A DNA stretch of 64,000 bases from an uncultured Erythrobacter sp. (lineage in GTDB: Bacteria > Pseudomonadota > Alphaproteobacteria > Sphingomonadales > Sphingomonadaceae): assembly GCA_947502305.1 (NCBI GenBank), contig CANMZA010000001.1, positions 744,001 to 808,000 of the forward strand. The letters are read 5' to 3'. The translations under genes and the position numbers were made by a program. The notes beneath the pieces are model-generated. The model did no database searches, was not told the DNA's origin, and saw only the letters and a list, made by a program, of their open reading frames with translations. Shown here piece by piece: positions 18,859 to 27,804 of the stretch; position 1 is the stretch's first letter; every line of letters begins with the position of its first letter.

Positions 18859-21087
18859 ATGTCCAGCGGATCGCATACGCAAACCAGCGGGGGCGAGCAG
18901 CCCATCGCTGTGCCCAATCCTGATGAGAAATTGCAAGAAGAGCGCTATTCGCCCTTTATACGGGTGACATTGCGGCGTTGGTCGAAATGGTATCTGGACG
19001 GGACAGAGACGTTCTGGCCTTTCACCGATGTCATTATTCGGTTCTTTATTGGCATGTGGTTCCTGCGTTCTGGTCTGGTAAAGGCGGCGGATTGGGACAC
19101 GGCCTTGTTCCTTGCGGCGAATGAATATCCGGTCAGCTGGATGGACCCGGTGACCGCCGCGACCACGGGTCTCGCGATTGAGCTGATTGGGCCGGTTTTG
19201 TTGATCCTCGGTTTCTTCACCCGCCCGGCGGCGCTGGCGATGGCGGCGCTGACGATTGTTGCCCAAGCGGTGTATATCCCCACCACCACCAACTTGATCG
19301 TGAGCGCGATGCTGGTTTGGTATGTCTTCCACGGGCCGGGCGCCTTGTCGCTCGATAGGGTGCTGGCATCGGGATTGAAGACCAGCGCTCTGCCGCTTGC
19401 GCGCCCCACAATCATTGTGTGGGAATGGCTGCGCACGAATATCGCGCCGATCATTATGGCGCTGATCCGGATTTGGATGGGCGTGACGTTGCTGGTTTAT
19501 GCGGGCGTGTTTGATCCGCCGATTGCTGTGCAAACATGGTTGCCGACGACGATTTTCGCAGGGTTCCCGGCATGGCTAGCTTTGGTGTCTGCGGTGTTTT
19601 TCTTCACCGGATTTGGCGCGGTGATCGTATCCTACGGCCTATTTGTTCTGATCGCGTTCTTCATGCTGGCAGGCGCGCATCCCAATGTGACCTTGTTCCC
19701 ATTCCTGTTCCTGTCGCTTTACGAAGCGCGCGGGGCTGGGGTGTTTTCGGTCGACCGGGCTATCTTGGCGTGGATGGAGAAGAACATCCTGTTTGACCGC
19801 GAATATGCCGACATCCCCGATCGCTGGCCGCATATTGCCGTGATTGGCGCAGGGTTTGGCGGTTTGGCTGCGGTGGAGAAATTGAAGCGTCTGCCGGTGC
19901 GGATCACGTTGATCGACAAACGCAATTACCATCTGTTTCAACCGCTATTGTATCAAATTGCAACCGCGACTTTGAACCCATCAGACATCGCCACACCCAT
20001 CCGCAGCCTGTTTAAAGGCGACGGCAATGTGCGCGTGTTGAAGGGCGAAGTGTCGGGCATCGACGCGGAAGCCAAAACCGTCAGTTACGGCGATGGTCAA
20101 AGCCTCTCTTATGACAAACTCGTCCTCGCAACCGGTGCGACGCACAGCTATTTTGGCCGTGATGAATGGGGGCCGTTTGCGCCCGGATTGAAAACCATCG
20201 AAGACGGCGTTGCGGTGCGCGCCTCGATCCTCAACGCTTTTGAAGAGGCCGAGGCGTCGGGTGATCCAGAGCGGATTAAGCGCCTGCTGACATTTGTTAT
20301 CGTGGGCGCAGGGCCGACCGGAGTTGAGCTTGCCGGGGCGATTGCGGAATTGGCGAAAGTCAGTGTGGAGCGGGAGTTCCGCACGATTGACCCGGCCAGT
20401 GCGCGGGTAATTCTGGTGCAATCGGGGCCGCGTATTCTGCCGGCTTTCCCCGAAGAACTGTCTGCGAAAGCGGCGGAATCGCTCGAAAAACTCGGCGTAG
20501 AAATCCGCACGGGCGGACGCGTTACCCAAATCGCAGAATCGCATGTGCAAATCGGCGATGACACGCGGATTGAGACAGAGACGGTTCTGTGGGCTGCCGG
20601 TGTCGCCGCATCCCCAGCCGCAAAATGGCTGGGCGCGGCGGCGGACCGCGCGGGCCGCGTGCAAGTGAATGACAAGATGCGCGTGATCGGCGCAGATGGC
20701 GAAGCGATCTCTGGCATCTTTGCAATTGGCGACACCGCAGGCAGCAATGCGTGGAATGGCGACCCTGTCCCCGGTCTGGCCCCGGCGGCGAAACAGGCGG
20801 GCGCTTATGTCAGCCAAGTGGTCGAGGCAGAATTGCTCGACAAAGAATGCCCCGGTCCATTTGTCTACAAGCACCAAGGCAGTTTGGCGACGATAGGGCG
20901 CAAATCGGCGGTGGCGGATTTCGGCTTTATGAAAATGTCAGGGGCGCTGGCATGGTGGCTGTGGGGCGTTGTCCATGTCGGTTTCCTGACCGGCGCGCGC
21001 AACCGCGTGACGGTGGCGATCAACTGGGCGTGGAATTTCTTTGCGCAACATTCCGGGGTGCGTTTGATCACCGAAAAACAGGCGTAG
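18859..21087 (+). CDS. DoxX-like membrane domain fused to type II NADH dehydrogenase
   Basis: 742 residues starting at ATG 18859 behind a strong AGGAGGAAC. Residues ~50-300 form a multi-helix DoxX/TQO-type membrane region (two DoxX-like halves: FFIGMWFLRSG and WMGVTLLVYAG). After a linker, residues ~325-742 are an NDH-2: FAD motif AVIGAGFGGLAAVEKL, NAD motif IVGAGPTGVELAG, FAD-phosphate GIFAIGDTAG, and the quinone-site AAKQAGAYVSQV. It should oxidise NADH and reduce quinone without proton pumping. The DoxX half may anchor it or handle quinone; that part is inference. Confidence 0.88.
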   Translation: MSSGSHTQTSGGEQPIAVPNPDEKLQEERYSPFIRVTLRRWSKWYLDGTETFWPFTDVIIRFFIGMWFLRSGLVKAADWDTALFLAANEYPVSWMDPVTAATTGLAIELIGPVLLILGFFTRPAALAMAALTIVAQAVYIPTTTNLIVSAMLVWYVFHGPGALSLDRVLASGLKTSALPLARPTIIVWEWLRTNIAPIIMALIRIWMGVTLLVYAGVFDPPIAVQTWLPTTIFAGFPAWLALVSAVFFFTGFGAVIVSYGLFVLIAFFMLAGAHPNVTLFPFLFLSLYEARGAGVFSVDRAILAWMEKNILFDREYADIPDRWPHIAVIGAGFGGLAAVEKLKRLPVRITLIDKRNYHLFQPLLYQIATATLNPSDIATPIRSLFKGDGNVRVLKGEVSGIDAEAKTVSYGDGQSLSYDKLVLATGATHSYFGRDEWGPFAPGLKTIEDGVAVRASILNAFEEAEASGDPERIKRLLTFVIVGAGPTGVELAGAIAELAKVSVEREFRTIDPASARVILVQSGPRILPAFPEELSAKAAESLEKLGVEIRTGGRVTQIAESHVQIGDDTRIETETVLWAAGVAASPAAKWLGAAADRAGRVQVNDKMRVIGADGEAISGIFAIGDTAGSNAWNGDPVPGLAPAAKQAGAYVSQVVEAELLDKECPGPFVYKHQGSLATIGRKSAVADFGFMKMSGALAWWLWGVVHVGFLTGARNRVTVAINWAWNFFAQHSGVRLITEKQA

Positions 21088-21107
21088 AATGGCGCCAGAT
21101 CAGTGGT

Positions 21108-21929
21108 TTAAATTAGACCCTTCGCGCGCAAGCTGACGTGACCTTCGCGCCCGATGATCACATGATCATGCAGGGTCACGCCCAGCAAGCGCCCGGCTTC
21201 TGCGATTTTCTGCGTGATTTGAATATCGGCGCGGCTGGGTTGCGGGCTGCCGCTGGGGTGATTGTGAACCAGGATTAGAGCGGATGCGCCAACATCCATG
21301 GCTTTGCGGATCACCTCGCGCGGGTGGATTGCGGCCTCATCAATCGAACCATCGCCGACGTGATGATCGTCAATCAGGCGGTTCTTCGCATCGAGATACA
21401 GCACCCGAACGCGCTCCACCGTCAGATGCGCCATGTCGATGGACAGGTAATCGATCAAACTTTGCCAAGAGCCTAACAATGGTTTTTGCACCACTTCGCT
21501 GCGCGCCATGCGCCGGGCGGCGGTTGCGACGCTTTTGAGCGCGGCGGCGCTGGTTTGGCCCACGCCGCTGACCTGTTGCAGAGCAGCAGGATCGGCATTG
21601 AGGACGCCCGCAAGCGTGCCGAATCGCGCCAACAGCGCCTTGGCCACCGGTTTGGTGTCGCCCTGCTTGATCGCAGCAAACAGCAGATATTCGAGCACTT
21701 CGTAATCCGCGAGCGCTTCTGCACCGCCTTTAAGCAAGCGTTCGCGCAACCGGGCGCGGTGCCCTTTCCCGGCGGCTTTGCTGGAATCGGATGCAGGCGT
21801 GTTCTTTGGCGCGGTCTTTGCCGCAGGCGCGGTCTTTGGCGCAGCCGTGCCGCTCGCCGCCTCAGTCCGTGAGGATGGGCCGCCGAAATCAAATCCGTCT
21901 TCAGATTGGGGCAATCTGCGCCTCGCCAC
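21108..21929 (-). CDS. radC: RadC-like JAB/MPN domain protein (UPF0758)
   Basis: 273 residues. A long Ala/Thr/Lys-rich N-terminal segment (to about residue 55) precedes a helix-hairpin-helix region (LQQVSGVGQTSAAALKS) and the JAMM metalloprotease domain with HNHPSGSPQPSRAD. RadC is widely conserved and named for repair, but its biochemical role is unsettled. The gene is convergent with the NADH dehydrogenase gene (20 bases apart) and divergent from the ydbH-like operon with a short intergenic space. Confidence 0.93.
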   Translation of the reverse strand: MARRRLPQSEDGFDFGGPSSRTEAASGTAAPKTAPAAKTAPKNTPASDSSKAAGKGHRARLRERLLKGGAEALADYEVLEYLLFAAIKQGDTKPVAKALLARFGTLAGVLNADPAALQQVSGVGQTSAAALKSVATAARRMARSEVVQKPLLGSWQSLIDYLSIDMAHLTVERVRVLYLDAKNRLIDDHHVGDGSIDEAAIHPREVIRKAMDVGASALILVHNHPSGSPQPSRADIQITQKIAEAGRLLGVTLHDHVIIGREGHVSLRAKGLI

Positions 21930-21976
21930 CAGTTTCTCGTGAAGTGTTTATTGCCTTTGCGAGAGGTTCCGCGCAA

Positions 21977-24900
21977 GTGAAGACCAATATGGCAGAGGCC
22001 CAACCCCATGAAAAAGCTGCCCCGGCCACACTTTCGGGCGGGCGGCGGTTGTGGCCAGCAAGATGGCGCTGGCGGGTCAGTTTAATCCTGCTCGGGGTCT
22101 TGCTGCTGGGTTTCGCTGGTGCATGGCTCAGCCGCGAACAGATCGCGGGCAATCTAATCGACGATGCGATTGGCGAAAGCGGCCTGCAGGCGGATTACGA
22201 GATCGAATCCATCGGCGCGCAGCGGCAGATTTTGCGCGATTTGGTGATTGGCGACCCATCCGCGCCCGACCTGACGGCGGAGCGGGTGATTGTCGAAATT
22301 GTCTATGTTTTCGGATCGCCGCAAGTCGGGCAAATTCACGTCATCAAGCCGCGCCTCTACGGCAGCTACCGAAACGGCACTTTCAGCCTCGGCTCGCTCG
22401 ATTCGCTGTTATTTGCCGAAAGTGAGGAGCGAGCAGGCTTGCCCGCGTTGGATCTCAAAATCAGTGACGGCCGCGCGCGGATTGAGAGTGATTTCGGCGT
22501 GATCGGCGCGAAGCTGGCGGGGGAAGGGCGCTTGGATGATGGTTTTGCCGGGACTTTGGCCGCAACGGCGCCGGGCCTTGGCACAGCGGATTGCGCGTTA
22601 GAAACCGCGACATTATACGGCGAATTGAGCATTCCAGGCGGAGAGCCGCAATTTGAAGGGCCAGTGCGGCTGCGCGGTTTGGAATGCGCTGGGGTGCAGA
22701 TGCAGTCCGCCGACATTACCGCGAATGTGGCGCTCTCTGGCGATTTTGCGGCGGCGCAGGGCGCGTTTGATTTTACATCGCAAGATTGGGCTTACGGTGA
22801 TTTTGCGCTCGATTCGCTGGCGGGCGGGACCGATCTGGCGTGGAATTTCGGCGCAGAAGCGGGCGACCTGACCCTGAGGCATGATGTGCAAGGCAGCGGG
22901 ATCAGCGCGCCGAATATGCGGCTTGGCAGCGCGGTGCTGGATGGGAACTTGCGGGCGTCTGCTGGCTTTGACCGAGCAGAATGGAATGCCGCGTTTACCG
23001 GCGAGGGTGCAGCGGCCGACTTGGCAGGCGACTTGTCAGACGGGGCAGCGCTTGCCGGCGCACGCGACGCTGTTCGCGGGACAATGTTTGAAACATTGTT
23101 GAACAAATTTGAGCGCGGCCTGTCACGCTCCACGAAGGGCGGGCAGATTGCAGGTGATCTGACTGTGCGGCGCAATGATGGCTCCCTCAACTTGATTATC
23201 CCAGAGGCCCGGCTGCGCAGCGCGAGCGGAGAGACAGTGCTGGCGCTGTCCCGGATTAGTTATGCGCGTGCCGGTTCGGGCAGTTCAGGCGGCTCAGGCG
23301 GCGCTGATCGGTTGAGTGGCAATTTCCTCACAGGTGGCGCTGATTTGCCGCGCATCAATGGGCGGATGGAGCAAGTCGGCGGCGGTGATTTGGCGCTGCG
23401 CATGACGATGGCGGAATATCGCTCCGGTGCCGGGGCGCAGAGCGATGCCATCGGCATACCGCGTATGGAAGTGCGTCAGGATCGGCGCGGACGTGTGACA
23501 TTCAACGGTCTGGTGCAGGCCAATGGCGCGATCCCCGGCGGGTCGGTGCGGTCGCTGGAACTGCCGGTCGAAGGGACATGGTCGAGCGGCGCTGGTCTAG
23601 CGGTCGGTCGCCGCTGCACCAATGTGCGAATGGCGGGGCTGACCTATGCGCAGCTGACCTTGGCGGAACGGCAAACCGCGCTCTGCCCGGCGCTAGGAAG
23701 CGCGATGATCACCTACCGCGATGCGCTGAACATCAATGTGGTCAGCGATGATCTGCAACTCGCCGGAGAATTAGGCGGGACGCCAACCACTATCACGGCC
23801 GCCCGCGCGGTGATGCGTTATCCCGGTCCGTTTGAGATTGCAGGCCTCACCGCGCAGCTTGGCCCGGATGAAAGCGCCGTGCGCCTCTCGCTCAAATCGC
23901 TCCAAGGGGCGTTTGATGAGGAAATTGGCGGCAGTTTTTCCGGAGCGAGCGCGGCGATGGATGCGGTGCCGCTTGACCTGTCCGGCCTTGGCGGGGTGTG
24001 GAGTTATCAAGACAGCGTGCTGGATATTGGTGAGGCGAGTTTCATCCTCACCGAACGCACTGGCGAAGGTTTTGCACCCGAAGAGCGGTTTGAGCCGTTG
24101 CTGGCGCAGGGCGCCTCCCTGACACTCGAGGATGGCCGCATCCGCGCCCAAGCGGATTTGCGCAGTCCCGCTTCCGGCACGCTCATCACTTCGGTCACAA
24201 TCGGGCACGAACTTTCAAGCGGGCGCGGGCGGGCGGATATTGCTGTGCCGGGCATCCGTTTTGATGACAATTTTCAGCCCACTGATTTGAGCGAATTGAC
24301 GCGCGGTGTGATCGCCTTGGCAGAAGGGACCGTGACCGGCGAGGGGCTGATCACGTGGACTGGCGATGATATTGAAAGCTCTGGCACATTCCGCACCGAT
24401 GATTTCGATTTCGCCGCCGCCTTTGGCCCGGTGAACGGCGTGAAGGGCGAGATTGAGTTTACCGATCTGGTGGCGCTCACCACCGCGCCTTCGCAGGTCA
24501 TTGAAATTGGCTCGGTCAATCCGGGTGTGGAGGCGCTGGGCGGGCGGATCATCTTTTCCATGACCGGCGGCGAAGTGATTGAGGTTGAGGACGGAAGATG
24601 GCCGTTTATGGGCGGCGAACTGATCCTGCGCCCGACAACGCTGATTTACGGCGGGAAGGGCGGCCAACGCTACACGTTTGAGATTGTCGCCTTGGATGCG
24701 GCGGTGTTTGTGGCGCAGATGGAATTGACCAATCTGGGCGCGACCGGCGTGTTTGACGGGACGATCCCGATTTATTTCGACGCGCTGGGCAATGGTTCGA
24801 TCGAAGGCGGTCTGCTGATCTCTCGCGCGCCCGGCGGCAATGTCGCCTATGTCGGTGAGCTGACTTACGAAGATATGGGCGCGATGGCGAATTACGCATT

Positions 24901-25342
24901 CCAGACGTTGCGATCGCTCGATTACCGTCAGATGAGCATTGAATTGAACGGCGATCTGGCCGGGGAAATCCTGACCAATTTCAACATTGATGGAGTGCGC
25001 CAAGGGGAGGGGACGAGCCAGAATTTCGTCACCCGCGAGCTGGCGAAGCTGCCGATCCGGTTTAAGATCAATGTGAAGTCGGACAATTTCTATTTGCTGG
25101 CGACAATTGTGCGCGGCCTGTTTGACCCGACAGTGTTCGGCAACCCCGCCGACCAAGGGTTGTTTGAGACGCAAGGCGGGCGATTTGTGCCGCGTGGAGC
25201 AACGTCAGAGCCAGAGTCGCAGTCGGCATCAGAGCCAGCATCTCCGGCCCTTCCAGAACCCGAAACCCCTCAAGAAACTGCTGATGTATCACGGCGTGAT
25301 GAACCCGCCGTTCAACCTCCAGAAAGCGATGACCTGCCATGA
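21977..25342 (+). CDS. ydbH: YdbH-type AsmA-like intermembrane transport protein
   Basis: About 1121 residues. The GTG at 21977 is favoured because GAGAGG lies 10 bases before it; an ATG at 21989 (MAEAQPHE) is the alternative. One transmembrane helix (WRVSLILLGVLLLGFAGAWL) is followed by a long beta-rich periplasmic region and the conserved C-terminal YdbH/dicarboxylate-transport domain (about LTNLGATGVFDG to RGLFDPTVFG), then a Pro/Glu/Ser tail. In E. coli YdbH, TamB and YhdP are redundant bridges moving phospholipids to the outer membrane. The next two genes match YnbE and YdbL, confirming the assignment. Confidence 0.88.
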   Translation: MKTNMAEAQPHEKAAPATLSGGRRLWPARWRWRVSLILLGVLLLGFAGAWLSREQIAGNLIDDAIGESGLQADYEIESIGAQRQILRDLVIGDPSAPDLTAERVIVEIVYVFGSPQVGQIHVIKPRLYGSYRNGTFSLGSLDSLLFAESEERAGLPALDLKISDGRARIESDFGVIGAKLAGEGRLDDGFAGTLAATAPGLGTADCALETATLYGELSIPGGEPQFEGPVRLRGLECAGVQMQSADITANVALSGDFAAAQGAFDFTSQDWAYGDFALDSLAGGTDLAWNFGAEAGDLTLRHDVQGSGISAPNMRLGSAVLDGNLRASAGFDRAEWNAAFTGEGAAADLAGDLSDGAALAGARDAVRGTMFETLLNKFERGLSRSTKGGQIAGDLTVRRNDGSLNLIIPEARLRSASGETVLALSRISYARAGSGSSGGSGGADRLSGNFLTGGADLPRINGRMEQVGGGDLALRMTMAEYRSGAGAQSDAIGIPRMEVRQDRRGRVTFNGLVQANGAIPGGSVRSLELPVEGTWSSGAGLAVGRRCTNVRMAGLTYAQLTLAERQTALCPALGSAMITYRDALNINVVSDDLQLAGELGGTPTTITAARAVMRYPGPFEIAGLTAQLGPDESAVRLSLKSLQGAFDEEIGGSFSGASAAMDAVPLDLSGLGGVWSYQDSVLDIGEASFILTERTGEGFAPEERFEPLLAQGASLTLEDGRIRAQADLRSPASGTLITSVTIGHELSSGRGRADIAVPGIRFDDNFQPTDLSELTRGVIALAEGTVTGEGLITWTGDDIESSGTFRTDDFDFAAAFGPVNGVKGEIEFTDLVALTTAPSQVIEIGSVNPGVEALGGRIIFSMTGGEVIEVEDGRWPFMGGELILRPTTLIYGGKGGQRYTFEIVALDAAVFVAQMELTNLGATGVFDGTIPIYFDALGNGSIEGGLLISRAPGGNVAYVGELTYEDMGAMANYAFQTLRSLDYRQMSIELNGDLAGEILTNFNIDGVRQGEGTSQNFVTRELAKLPIRFKINVKSDNFYLLATIVRGLFDPTVFGNPADQGLFETQGGRFVPRGATSEPESQSASEPASPALPEPETPQETADVSRRDEPAVQPPESDDLP

Positions 25343-25620
25343 GAGAGCTGAAATTGACGCGCATTTGTGCCGCTGCCACATCTAAAAAGGATTTGGGTAG
25401 AGATTTGGGCCGGGGGCGTGTGATGGGAAAGATTAGGGCGAAAGCCGGAATGTTGATGGGTGCGATTGCTTTGCCGGTTATGCTGGCGGGCTGCATTAAT
25501 ATCGCCGCACCAGAAGAGCCGATTGTCATTCAGCTCGACATCAATATTCGCGCTGAAGTGCTGTACCGGTTGGCCGAAGATGCCAGCAATACGATTGACG
25601 AGAATGCGGACATTTTTTGA
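25339..25620 (+). CDS. ynbE: YnbE-like outer-membrane lipoprotein
   Basis: 93 residues if read from the ATG that overlaps the ydbH stop (ATGA); an internal ATG at 25423 gives a 65-residue protein beginning MGKIRAKAG just before the signal sequence, and may be the real start. The lipobox MLAGC is followed by the family core EEPIVIQLDINIRAEV, an amphipathic beta segment thought to extend the YdbH groove at the outer membrane. Ends with ENADIF. Position between ydbH and ydbL supports the call. Confidence 0.85.
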   Translation: MRELKLTRICAAATSKKDLGRDLGRGRVMGKIRAKAGMLMGAIALPVMLAGCINIAAPEEPIVIQLDINIRAEVLYRLAEDASNTIDENADIF

Positions 25621-25666
25621 TCCGCGCAGATTTTGGCCTCCATCGTGAGGTTTGAGGAACGAGATT

Positions 25667-26056
25667 ATGATGAACTTCCGCACCGCTCTCTTGGCCGCCG
25701 CCGCAGGATTGGCTGCCATCACCAGCTTCGCCGCGCCTGCCGCTGCTCAGCGTGATCCGGCCTATGCCGCCGCACGCGCGAATGGCAGCATTGGTGAGCA
25801 AACCGACGGATATCTGGGGATTGTCGGCACGGTGACACCGTCGCTGCAAGATTTGGTGAATGACATCAATATCCGCCGCCGCGTTGTGTACACGCAAAAG
25901 TCGCAGGAAAACCGCGCCACGATTGAGGAATATGCGATCACTGCCGGCTGTCAGGCGATTATGCGCACGATACCGGGGGAAAAGTATCAGGCCCCCGACG
26001 GATCATGGAAGACCCGCACCGAGGCAGAGCCAGAGCGTTTGCCGATCTGTCCATAA
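25667..26056 (+). CDS. ydbL: YdbL-like periplasmic protein (DUF1318)
   Basis: 129 residues. Start ATG 25667 has GAGGAA 8 bases upstream. A signal peptide ends at AAAQR. The mature part (AARANGSIGEQTDGYLG...VNDINIRRRVVYTQKSQ) matches DUF1318, the YdbL family, with the conserved Gly-rich opening and RR-x-Y-x2-K/IA motif. In E. coli YdbL is reported to modulate YdbH-YnbE assembly. Last of the three-gene operon; the atp genes begin 212 bases later. Confidence 0.87.
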   Translation: MMNFRTALLAAAAGLAAITSFAAPAAAQRDPAYAAARANGSIGEQTDGYLGIVGTVTPSLQDLVNDINIRRRVVYTQKSQENRATIEEYAITAGCQAIMRTIPGEKYQAPDGSWKTRTEAEPERLPICP

Positions 26057-26074
26057 GATTGCTTGTCAGCGCGC

Positions 26075-26130
26075 GCCCGCAGGTGCCCCGCAGCGAAGCG
26101 GAGGGATAAGCACCGAGGATGTCCCCAGAC
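26075..26130 (+). repeat. Intergenic repeat, copy 1
   Basis: This stretch, between ydbL and atpI, reads CCCGCAGGTGCC...AGCGAAGCGGAGGGATAAG...CCGAGGATGTCC and aligns over about 45 bases with 30725-30775 downstream of rpsA (shared blocks CCCGCA, AGCG-AGCGGA, AGCA, CCGAGGA). Both copies are intergenic, suggesting a small dispersed repeat rather than coding sequence. Further copies elsewhere in the genome cannot be tested here. Confidence 0.45.
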
Positions 26131-26268
26131 CGAGCCAAAAGAACGCAGGGAAAACGAAGACTCCCTCGCCACCCTTGTTGACTTGAGAATTGCCCTCTTC
26201 TAAGGGGCAGGCGCCCTCGGCGGGTACCTTTATGCTGTGTGCCTCGCGACCCCTCATAGGAAGCATGC

Positions 26269-26595
26269 ATGAGCGATAAGAAACCCGCCCGAGAACCTAT
26301 CGCTGAGGATGCGCGGATTGATGCGCTCGAGGCGCGGTTAAAAGCCGCGAACGAGCGCGAAGAAAAACGCAACAAACCGGTGGTGCAGGGAACCGATGCG
26401 AATTACCGCAGCGGCAACCGAGTGCTCGCCGATTTACTGGGCGGGGTTTTTGGCGGGATGGTCATTGGCTGGGCGTTTGATGCGCTTGCTGGGACTTTGC
26501 CGTGGGGTCTGTTGGTTGGCTTATTCCTCGGAATAGGCGTTGCCTTCAGGAACATTATTCGCGGCGCAAACACACGCCCTGAAGACCCCGAATAA
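26269..26595 (+). CDS. atpI: ATP synthase protein I (AtpI-like)
   Basis: 108 residues. A polar, charged N-terminus (about 55 residues) is followed by two transmembrane helices with LADLLGGVFGGMVIGWAFD and GLFLGIGVAFRNI, the AtpI/AtpQ pattern. AtpI helps assemble the c-ring and may carry magnesium. First gene of the Fo operon. A weak TTGACT-17-TAAGGG promoter-like pair lies at 26178-26206, which I regard as only a hint. Confidence 0.9.
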   Translation: MSDKKPAREPIAEDARIDALEARLKAANEREEKRNKPVVQGTDANYRSGNRVLADLLGGVFGGMVIGWAFDALAGTLPWGLLVGLFLGIGVAFRNIIRGANTRPEDPE

Positions 26596-26641
26596 GGGCG
26601 TTTTTAGGCCGTGTTTTTTAGTAACTAGGGACACTCAGATC

Positions 26642-27433
26642 GTGGCAGCCGAAGAGGGCAAAGTCGATCCGATGAAGCAATTCCAGATTGAACCTTTGTT
26701 CGGTTCAGAAATCTGGGACATTGCCGGATACAACATCGCGTTCACCAATTCCGCATTGTGGATGGCCATTGCGGTCGCTCTGCTGTGGGTGTTTGTCTAT
26801 GGCGGGATGAAGCGGGAATTGGTCCCTGGTCGCTGGCAAATGGCCGTCGAAACCTTCACCGGGTTTATCGACGACATGCTGGAGGCGAATATCGGCAAAG
26901 AAGGGCGCAAATATGTGCCTTATGTCTTTAGCCTGTTCATGTTCATCCTGTTCGCCAACTTGCTTGGCCTGATGCCGGTCGGAATTATTCCCGGCGTCCA
27001 CGCCTTCACCTTCACCAGCCACTTTACCGTCACCGGCGTGCTGGCTGTGATCAGTTTCTCAATCGTTCTGATTGTGGGTTTTTGGAAGCATGGGATTAAA
27101 TTCTTCACGCTGTTCATCCCGCATGGGACGCCGCTGCCGATGATCCCGGCGATTTTCTTGATCGAATTGTTCTCGTTCTTGATCCGCCCCTTCAGCCTCG
27201 CTCTGCGTTTGTTTGTGGCGATGATGGCCGGTCACGTATTGCTGAAAGTTCTTTCCAGCTTCGTGATCGATGGGTTCAATTACGGCGCGATGACCAGCAT
27301 GATCGTGGCAATCCCCAGCTTTGCACTGATGGTCGCGATTAGCGCGCTCGAAATTCTGGTCGCGGGCATCCAAGCCTACGTCTTTGCATTGCTTACGTCG
27401 CTGTACATCAACGACGCTGAGCATCTTCACTGA
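26642..27433 (+). CDS. atpB: ATP synthase Fo subunit a
   Basis: 263 residues from GTG 26642 (AAEEGKVDPMKQFQIEPL); AGGGAC lies upstream and the more upstream open frame overlaps atpI without homology. Forms the proton half-channels. The essential arginine is in IRPFSLALRLFVAMMAGH, and the C-terminal helix LVAGIQAYVFALLTSLYIND is complete. About six membrane helices. Proton flow through it drives rotation of the AtpE ring encoded next. Confidence 0.96.
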   Translation: MAAEEGKVDPMKQFQIEPLFGSEIWDIAGYNIAFTNSALWMAIAVALLWVFVYGGMKRELVPGRWQMAVETFTGFIDDMLEANIGKEGRKYVPYVFSLFMFILFANLLGLMPVGIIPGVHAFTFTSHFTVTGVLAVISFSIVLIVGFWKHGIKFFTLFIPHGTPLPMIPAIFLIELFSFLIRPFSLALRLFVAMMAGHVLLKVLSSFVIDGFNYGAMTSMIVAIPSFALMVAISALEILVAGIQAYVFALLTSLYINDAEHLH

Positions 27434-27484
27434 TATTTTCGTTTTACCTTTCCAACTGATTTGATTTTTTAAGGAGTTTTTACA

Positions 27485-27712
27485 ATGGAAGCAGAAGCAG
27501 CCAAGCTCGTCGGCGCAGGCCTCGCAGCAATCGGTGCCGGTATGGCCGCCATCGGTGTGGGCAACGTCTTTGGTTCGTTCCTCGAAAGCGCTCTGCGCAA
27601 TCCTGGCGCGGCTGACGGTCAACAGGGTCGCCTCTTCATCGGCTTCGCCGCAGCTGAGCTTCTCGGCCTGCTGGCGTTCGTCGTTGCGATGATCCTGATC
27701 TTCGTCGCTTAA
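27485..27712 (+). CDS. atpE: ATP synthase Fo subunit c
   Basis: 75 residues, two helices with a polar loop RNPGA. The proton-carrying carboxylate is E58 in FAAAELLG. The glycine-rich first helix (GAGLAAIGAGMAAIGVG) matches c-ring packing. AAGGAG lies just before the ATG. E58 lies in a proton-type context; the Gln/Thr-Ser signature of sodium c-rings is not evident. Confidence 0.97.
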   Translation: MEAEAAKLVGAGLAAIGAGMAAIGVGNVFGSFLESALRNPGAADGQQGRLFIGFAAAELLGLLAFVVAMILIFVA

Positions 27713-27804
27713 TTGCACGAATTGAATTTGTGTGGGCCGGTGCGCGTTTTTCGCGGATCGGCCCCACGCATCCCTTTTTTAACTGAACGCTCAGGCCCGC
27801 AATT

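Noticed and set aside
19981..20877. 298-codon open frame antisense to the NADH dehydrogenase gene
   Set aside because: Composition is Arg/His/Ala-rich as expected of a shadow frame in GC-rich DNA; the sense strand encodes clear NDH-2 motifs.
22073..22085. GGGTCAGTTTAAT, similar to the island-end motif
   Set aside because: It lies inside the coding sequence of the ydbH-like gene, in frame and without mobile genes around it; a chance match.
24215..25174. 319-codon open frame antisense to the ydbH-like gene
   Set aside because: No start with a ribosome binding site, no recognisable domain, and the sense strand holds the conserved C-terminal YdbH domain.
26178..26206. TTGACT-17-TAAGGG promoter-like pair before atpI
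   Set aside because: The -10 half is poor and the region also contains a repeat; too weak to list as a feature.
26191..26209. Hairpin TGCCCTCTT/AAGGGGCA between ydbL and atpI
   Set aside because: Short stem with mismatch and no T-run, so not called a terminator.
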